Positions 37,226-41,425 of a stretch of 41,425 nt of DNA are shown in pieces. Below the pieces are notes generated by a model. It searched no databases. It was not told the origin of the DNA and worked only from the letters and a program-made list of their open reading frames with translations. The DNA comes from a virus. Location of the stretch: positions 1 through 41,425 of IMG/VR virus record IMGVR_UViG_3300031951_000401; one strand, given 5' to 3'. Numbering within the stretch: position 1 is the first letter of the stretch; every line of letters begins with the position of its first letter. The position numbers and the translations under genes were made by a program.

Positions 37226-37990
37226 ATGATTCCCGTTATTAGCACAGGCGTTGTTAATGCTCCTCATTGGGTCTACAGGCTGTTCTACAGCATCGATTAC
37301 CCTGTAGAAACTTTTGTCGTCTTTAACAACAACGGACGTGATCAGATCACCGAAGAGCTCGACGCTTTAAAGACTATTCCTCATAAGTACGTTAAGAATG
37401 TAAAAGTGTGTCATCTTCCGGCAAACGTTGGATGCTCTGGCTATTGGAATCTGACTATTAAGTGCTTTATGGATGCGCCGTATTGGCTCATCGTAAATCA
37501 CGATGTTATGTTCACTCCGGGGTTTTTAAAAGCAATGTATGAGGCGGCCCAAGACAAAGAGGCCGGAGTTGTGCACGGAAACGACGGAGCGTGGGACGTC
37601 TTCCTTCTTAAAGATTGGGCGGTTCAGAAGTACGGACTGTTTGATGAAAATCTTTATCCCGCTTATTGCGAAGACCTTGACTGGGGTATGCGTTTTCAGC
37701 ATGACGATTTCAAACGAGTCATGTCTGTCGGAGTGCCTTACTATCACGGTGAGTTGACCGGCTCCTACGACGACGGCTCGCAGACTTGGCGGTCCGAACC
37801 CGAGCTAGCCAACCGAATCCATATGGCGCACGAAATGAATAAGACGTATATGAACGCCAAATGGTCGGAGGCGTGGCAACGTCATGTTGAAGGTAAGCCT
37901 TACAAGAACCCCTTTAACAACCCCGTTTTTCCTACCTGTTTGACTACGTACAATCTTGAGTTTGTACGGGCTAAAAATTTAGGTTTCTAG
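37226..37990 (+). CDS. GT-A glycosyltransferase, family 2-like
   Basis: 254 aa. The beginning TFVVFNNNGRDQITEEL and HLPANVGCSGYWNL match GT2-type donor-binding regions, NHDVMFTPGF (91-100) stands in the place of the DxD metal motif, and EDLDWGMRF (149-157) gives the acidic catalytic region. It may glycosylate host surface molecules, virion proteins or DNA. It follows a gap of 41 bases and lies before the XRE-type gene; I see no partner nucleotide-sugar gene. Confidence 0.82.
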   Translation: MIPVISTGVVNAPHWVYRLFYSIDYPVETFVVFNNNGRDQITEELDALKTIPHKYVKNVKVCHLPANVGCSGYWNLTIKCFMDAPYWLIVNHDVMFTPGFLKAMYEAAQDKEAGVVHGNDGAWDVFLLKDWAVQKYGLFDENLYPAYCEDLDWGMRFQHDDFKRVMSVGVPYYHGELTGSYDDGSQTWRSEPELANRIHMAHEMNKTYMNAKWSEAWQRHVEGKPYKNPFNNPVFPTCLTTYNLEFVRAKNLGF

Positions 37991-38016
37991 CTTGATAAGA
38001 TAACTATATTAGTTAG

Positions 38017-38316
38017 ATGCTGGCCGTGCCCTACTACAGTTCTCGTCCCTCAGAAAAGCGCTTAGTTAACCGTCTTGACGAGATTCTGGTTGAGCGCGGC
38101 ATCAGCTCTTTCCGCCTCAGCAAGATCGCTGATTTGTCTCCGACCACGACGCGTAACATTTGTTTAGACGAGTTTTACATTCCAAGCCCTGAGGTACTAG
38201 AGAAAATCTGCATCGTACTAGAGGTGCAACCCGGCGAAATCTTGAAGCTTCGTACTAAAATGGAACTAGAAGACGTAGCCGTTAGTTCATGTTCTCTGAC
38301 TCCGATTACGAATTAG
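38017..38316 (+). CDS. XRE-family helix-turn-helix regulator
   Basis: 99 aa. Residues about 18-70 form the Cro/C1-type domain: RLDEILVERGISSFRLSKIA, then SPTTTRNICLDEF and SPEVLEKICIVLEVQPGEIL. A short C-terminal tail follows. It may control the adjacent late genes. Its end overlaps the next gene by 28 bases. Without an integrase or a divergent repressor pair, a lysogeny switch is not supported. Confidence 0.85.
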   Translation: MLAVPYYSSRPSEKRLVNRLDEILVERGISSFRLSKIADLSPTTTRNICLDEFYIPSPEVLEKICIVLEVQPGEILKLRTKMELEDVAVSSCSLTPITN

Positions 38317-38792
38317 CGGCTCGCGTCCTGGGTTTACCTATTCCCCGGACTCCGGCTGAACGTGCCGCTGCGACTCCTATGGTTGCCACGGTGCTCAAGA
38401 ACTACTACCGTGCTGCGCCCCCGATGCCTGGCATGGAGGGGGACGGCATGATGACGCAGCCGACTCGGTCGCTGAATGCGTATCCGGACACGTCTCAGCC
38501 TGAGATGAAGGTGCAACTGGAGCGACGTCTCCAGGCTGGCGTCATTGACGAAGCTGCCGCAGAAGAAATCGAAGAGCTTGTTTCGGCGATCCTGCAAGAC
38601 CCTTCGTTGATCGATGTGTTCCTCTCGTACATCCAAAATCTGACCCAACAGGGTGACGAGGGCGCAGAGTATCTGAGTCGTCAGCGTCCGGCTGAATTTG
38701 ATCTGCCTAACTACGGCGGTCAGTATTCGATGCTGAACGCCCCGGCGTCTAACAACATTCCGCCCAGCGTGGCATTCCAGAATCTCGGCTAA
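38289..38792 (+). CDS. Hypothetical late protein, virion-type
   Basis: 167 aa. Helical N-terminus (YELAARVLGLPIPRTPAERA), Met/Pro-rich linker, acidic helix (IDEAAAEEIEELVSAIL) and a Pro/Asn-rich end. Composition resembles the gene at 30974. Overlaps the next gene by one base (TAATG). Probable particle-associated protein. Confidence 0.75.
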   Translation: MFSDSDYELAARVLGLPIPRTPAERAAATPMVATVLKNYYRAAPPMPGMEGDGMMTQPTRSLNAYPDTSQPEMKVQLERRLQAGVIDEAAAEEIEELVSAILQDPSLIDVFLSYIQNLTQQGDEGAEYLSRQRPAEFDLPNYGGQYSMLNAPASNNIPPSVAFQNLG

Positions 38793-39028
38793 TGACTCTA
38801 AGAGAACAACAACTTAGGGAACGGGATGTTCGCCGTGACGCACCGGCACTAGATCCTGGTGCGTTTTTAAAAATGTACATAGCTTCTACATTTCCTCAGA
38901 CAGCTGCATTACCTTCGCCGGAACAATTGCAGAATCTGGTTGCTACTAATAACCCAGAAGATCAAGTAAAATCAAATAAGAAAATGGCTCTTTCGGGCAC
39001 TCAATATGACAATCCGGGAGGTCAGTAA
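38792..39028 (+). CDS. Small late hypothetical protein
   Basis: 78 aa, charged N-terminus (TLREQQLRERDVRRD) followed by LDPGAFLKMYIASTFPQ and a Lys/Asn-rich end. Not recognised; probably a head- or tail-associated small protein from its place. Confidence 0.72.
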   Translation: MTLREQQLRERDVRRDAPALDPGAFLKMYIASTFPQTAALPSPEQLQNLVATNNPEDQVKSNKKMALSGTQYDNPGGQ

Positions 39029-39031
39029 CTA

Positions 39032-39733
39032 ATGGTTGCCGCAGCTGCACCCGCCGCAGGTGGGTTAGTCCAGTTAGTCACGCAGCTGACCGCTGCCGGC
39101 GTGGCTCCTGCCGTTATCCAGAGTGTTTTACAGTCTCAGACTGCAGGTCCGGATTTATCTGCCAGTGCTACTCCTCCTGGATTTAACCGGCAGAATATTG
39201 TCGCACCTCTGTTAAGTTCGGCGGCCGGTGCGGCACTTCCGGATTTAGTTGCTGCGTTTCGCGGCAAGCTTCCTGAGACTTCTGACGCCCCCGGTTCTAA
39301 GGCCATTCTTAGCGAGGATCTGATTCCTCGTCTGATCGAGCAGGAACGAGCCCGTCAGCGTTTTGGTCGGTTCTTTGGTCTTGACGCTGGTCCGTCGGCC
39401 GAGGATGTTTACGGCCAGATTCGGGCTGGACGCAGCGCTGAACTTGAAGAGCTCGGTGCTCGTGAGCGTGCTCTGAAAGCTTTAGAGGGGCAGATCAGCG
39501 CTGCGATCCGGCAGATGGAACTGGGTGCGGATCTGAAGCGAGCTGAGTTAGAAGTTGGCGGTGGCATTAAGCGACAAGAACTTTCTACGCTTGGCGACAT
39601 TCAGCGGCAGCGAGTACAGTCCGGGTATTCGACAGCACAAGGTCTGTTAAATACTGCTATTCAAAATCTGACTGCTCCACAGAACCTTGCTCAGAGTTCT
39701 GTGTTGCAGCAACTCGCCACCCAGGTGCCCTGA
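39032..39733 (+). CDS. Coiled-coil virion-type protein
   Basis: 233 aa. An Ala/Gly/Pro-rich start (AAAAPAAGGLVQLV), then a long helical region rich in Arg, Glu and Gln (about residues 105-215: RARQRFGRFFG, ELGARERALKALEGQISAAI). Suggests an internal or scaffold-type virion protein. The next gene begins two bases after its stop. Confidence 0.75.
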   Translation: MVAAAAPAAGGLVQLVTQLTAAGVAPAVIQSVLQSQTAGPDLSASATPPGFNRQNIVAPLLSSAAGAALPDLVAAFRGKLPETSDAPGSKAILSEDLIPRLIEQERARQRFGRFFGLDAGPSAEDVYGQIRAGRSAELEELGARERALKALEGQISAAIRQMELGADLKRAELEVGGGIKRQELSTLGDIQRQRVQSGYSTAQGLLNTAIQNLTAPQNLAQSSVLQQLATQVP

Positions 39734-39734
39734 C

Positions 39735-40490
39735 ATGGCTGACACTTTTTTTGATCCCTCAAGCTGGACTAGAGAGACCGGTCAGCTCGCCATTCTGGAA
39801 GGCAAACCCGTCTTGTGGGCCGGCCCTTATTACGGGTGGCAGAGTCCCGAAAGTTACTACTCTACGGTTACTCCAAAGTATTTTGAGGGCAAGACCGGAG
39901 CGAAGACGCCGGAAGAACTCTTTGCCAAAGCTTCATCCCTTGCGGGTTTCGATCCTGACAAAAATCGTCCGGCTGCTAAACCGCCCGCAAAAGCACCTGC
40001 AACACCTGCAACACCTGCCGGTGAAACTGGAACTGTAACTCCTGGAACCGCACCTCCGGCACCTACTCTTCCTCCTCCCCCTTCGACTACGCTGCCTCCG
40101 ACCACGGCTCCGTATTCGGGGACTACGATTCCGCAGCAGCAGGACAAGACTGTTGAGGACCTCGTTAAGTATTTAAAAGAACTTGGCGATCCCGAACGGC
40201 TTCGTCAGGTTGAAGAGATGCGGCTTCAGAATCTTCTGAAGTCTCAGATTGTAACTTCTGAGTTAACTCGTCAGGGTGAGCGGGCTCGTTACGCACGCGA
40301 TATTGAGAAAGCAAACATCGACGCGTGGAAAGAGCGGCAGATTGCGATGTACAACGCTAACGCAGCTACGGTAACTGGTCTCGGGGCGGCGACTGTCGCA
40401 GCCTTTGCACCGCCTAGTGCGTCTGCATTGAGTTCTACGCTTTCGGCTGCTATGCAGCCTTTTAGTAACATTGGTGTAAGGAAGGGCTAA
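39735..40490 (+). CDS. Virion-type protein with Pro/Thr-rich linker
   Basis: 251 aa from ATG 39735 (MADTFFDPSSWTRETGQL); the open frame extends to 39687 within the previous gene. Residues about 80-140 are almost only Pro, Ala, Thr and Gly; the C-terminal part is helical with YARDIEKANIDAWKERQI and a hydrophobic Ala/Val region (about 210-235). Looks like a virion protein with a flexible linker and a membrane-active end. Confidence 0.78.
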   Translation: MADTFFDPSSWTRETGQLAILEGKPVLWAGPYYGWQSPESYYSTVTPKYFEGKTGAKTPEELFAKASSLAGFDPDKNRPAAKPPAKAPATPATPAGETGTVTPGTAPPAPTLPPPPSTTLPPTTAPYSGTTIPQQQDKTVEDLVKYLKELGDPERLRQVEEMRLQNLLKSQIVTSELTRQGERARYARDIEKANIDAWKERQIAMYNANAATVTGLGAATVAAFAPPSASALSSTLSAAMQPFSNIGVRKG

Positions 40491-40494
40491 TCCA

Positions 40495-41208
40495 ATGGCA
40501 ATGGCACCTTTAGCCTTAGGGGCAATCAACGCAGGCGCAGCAGGAGGAGCAGGAGCAGCAGCTGCTGGAGCCGGAGCTTTGGCCGGTCTCGGTCCTTTTA
40601 TGCTCGCCGGCGCGGGACTTAGTTTCTTAGGTGAAGCTATCGGCGGAAACTCGCAAGCGCAAGCCCAAGCCGCACAAACCGAACTTCAGGGTCTGTATAC
40701 AAAATTAGCTCCAATTAATACGCGTCTTACTTACGCGGGTCAGGAGTTAATGGCTAATTTAGCCCCTTATTTGGGTGCCGAAGCCGCACAGACTAATCTT
40801 ATCGGTCAGTCTGTTTACGATATGTTTACCGGGGCTCGCTCTAAAGAGTCTCAAATGGCAGGTCTTCAGACCGGTATCGCTTCTCAGCTAGCCGGCGCGG
40901 CTATCGGTCAACAAGAAATGGCGGCTAAGGGCCGAACTGCTTTAGAACTTCTTGGCGGTGAGACTCAAGCTGATTTAGCTAAGAAAGGCGCAGACGTTCT
41001 GGGTCTGCAATACACTAATTTAGCTAAAGGTATTACGGACGTAGGGACTAGCGCCGCTAATACCCGTAACGCACAGGTTCTTGCGCAGACGCAAGCCAAC
41101 TTAGATATCGGTAAAAACCTTGCGCTCCTTAAAGGTCAAGGCGAGAAAGAATTAGCAATGCGTCGTGAAGCTCGGGGTGCTGCTCTTGGCGCCGGAGGCT
41201 TTGCGTGA
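40495..41208 (+). CDS. Gly/Ala-rich internal virion-type protein
   Basis: 237 aa. The first 50 residues are a Gly-zipper-like hydrophobic stretch (for example GAGALAGLGPFMLAGAGLSF) that suits a membrane-inserting segment; the rest is helical with repeated Ala/Gln patterns (QAQAQAAQTELQGLYTKLAP). This is the type of small internal protein that helps DNA ejection in T7-like phages, though no homology is claimed. It overlaps the next gene by four bases. Confidence 0.78.
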   Translation: MAMAPLALGAINAGAAGGAGAAAAGAGALAGLGPFMLAGAGLSFLGEAIGGNSQAQAQAAQTELQGLYTKLAPINTRLTYAGQELMANLAPYLGAEAAQTNLIGQSVYDMFTGARSKESQMAGLQTGIASQLAGAAIGQQEMAAKGRTALELLGGETQADLAKKGADVLGLQYTNLAKGITDVGTSAANTRNAQVLAQTQANLDIGKNLALLKGQGEKELAMRREARGAALGAGGFA

Positions 41209-41425
41209 TTAAATCGACAATCGGGGATTCAACCACGGTTGCCGCGTGGTTATCTTCGCTTGACGCGTCGAACAAAGATGCGTTTATTCATTATGCGAAG
41301 AACACCACCAGCGATATTGAGGCATATCTGTATGCCAGGTTTTTGCGTCCTGGTTACACCGGTAGCATCGCGGACCTGACGGCGTGGATTCAGGAGAAAT
41401 TTCCAAAAGAAGATCTCCGTAAAGT
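41205..41425 (+). CDS. Partial gene at right edge
   Basis: GTG 41205 overlaps the previous stop by four bases. The visible 73 residues include STTVAAWLSSLDASNKDAFI and GYTGSIADLTAWIQEKFPKE, a helical, soluble pattern. The frame is open to the end of the window, so the gene is cut. A small terminase-like or regulatory protein is possible, but not shown. Confidence 0.7.
   Translation, partial: MIKSTIGDSTTVAAWLSSLDASNKDAFIHYAKNTTSDIEAYLYARFLRPGYTGSIADLTAWIQEKFPKEDLRK

Noticed and set aside
38017-38316. XRE-type gene as a lysogeny repressor
   Set aside because: No divergent Cro-like partner, operator repeats or integrase are visible; a late-gene regulator is simpler.
1-41425. CRISPR array, insertion sequence or integrase/attachment site
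   Set aside because: No regularly spaced repeats, no transposase or recombinase motif and no attachment-like duplication at the tRNA genes were seen; the HTH genes alone do not support lysogeny.
1-41425. Photosynthesis genes psbA, psbD, hli or a phycobilin lyase as host markers
   Set aside because: None found in any frame; the cyanobacterial assignment rests on the NblA-like and cassette proteins only.
1-41425. HIP1 octamer GCGATCGC as a cyanobacterial DNA signature
   Set aside because: I did not notice copies in the window, so it gives no support for host assignment.

Overview
This window is about half of a tailed double-stranded DNA phage genome, most likely a cyanophage. The phage assignment rests on a replication set (D5-type primase-helicase, family A DNA polymerase, an SSB-like protein and a Cas4/RecB-type nuclease), phage nucleotide metabolism (ThyX and a dCMP deaminase), a late block of virion-type proteins, two tRNA genes and dozens of very short, tightly overlapping genes. 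The cyanobacterial link rests on an NblA-like phycobilisome-degradation adaptor (6382-6636), on two copies of a PITPPPELV...RRPKPPSLKE protein type that I associate with picocyanobacteria and their phages, and on the general lack of Shine-Dalgarno sequences. There is no psbA, hli, integrase, terminase, portal or major capsid gene here, so host and morphology are inferred. Both ends cut through coding sequence or run very close to it.

Layout. (1) 1-912, plus strand: a short ORF, then thyX, closed by a strong bidirectional terminator at 1051-1093. (2) About 1.1-21.3 kb, almost all minus strand, the early/middle region: a membrane-anchored protein, primase-helicase, PD-(D/E)XK nuclease, a degenerate DNA-methyltransferase-like protein, the SSB-like pair, an HNH/HTH protein, a low-complexity virion-like protein, DNA polymerase, a VWA + MoxR (RavA-like) + DUF3150-like operon with start-stop overlaps, a zinc-ribbon protein, tRNA-Met and a signal-peptide-bearing RlpA-like protein. 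The only plus-strand gene inside is nblA-like. (3) 21.3-24.2 kb: very small minus-strand genes separated by hairpin repeats and by two copies of a structured leader RNA. (4) About 24.2-25.35 kb: no credible gene, but a chain of perfect nested hairpins, a candidate large non-coding RNA. (5) 26.16-31.97 kb, plus strand: a 984-residue virion-type protein, two tail/fibre-type proteins and small late genes. (6) 31.96-35.55 kb, minus strand: an accessory cassette of short genes, part of which duplicates 15.2-16.1 kb, and a SAM methyltransferase. (7) 35.56-41.4 kb, plus strand: tRNA-Leu, zinc ribbon, dCMP deaminase, glycosyltransferase, an XRE-type HTH protein and a run of virion-associated proteins continuing past the right edge.

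How it works together. dCMP deaminase makes dUMP and ThyX makes dTMP, supplying the primase-helicase, polymerase and SSB-like replication set. The NblA-like protein would mark phycobilisomes for host Clp proteolysis. The MoxR-VWA operon probably remodels a host or phage protein complex. The glycosyltransferase and methyltransferase may modify virion or host glycans. The most unusual features are the 1.1-kb structured RNA region, the twice-repeated leader RNA whose last hairpin covers the ribosome-binding site, and a hexamer (GCGTGG) about three-fold enriched on the plus strand whichever strand is coding.
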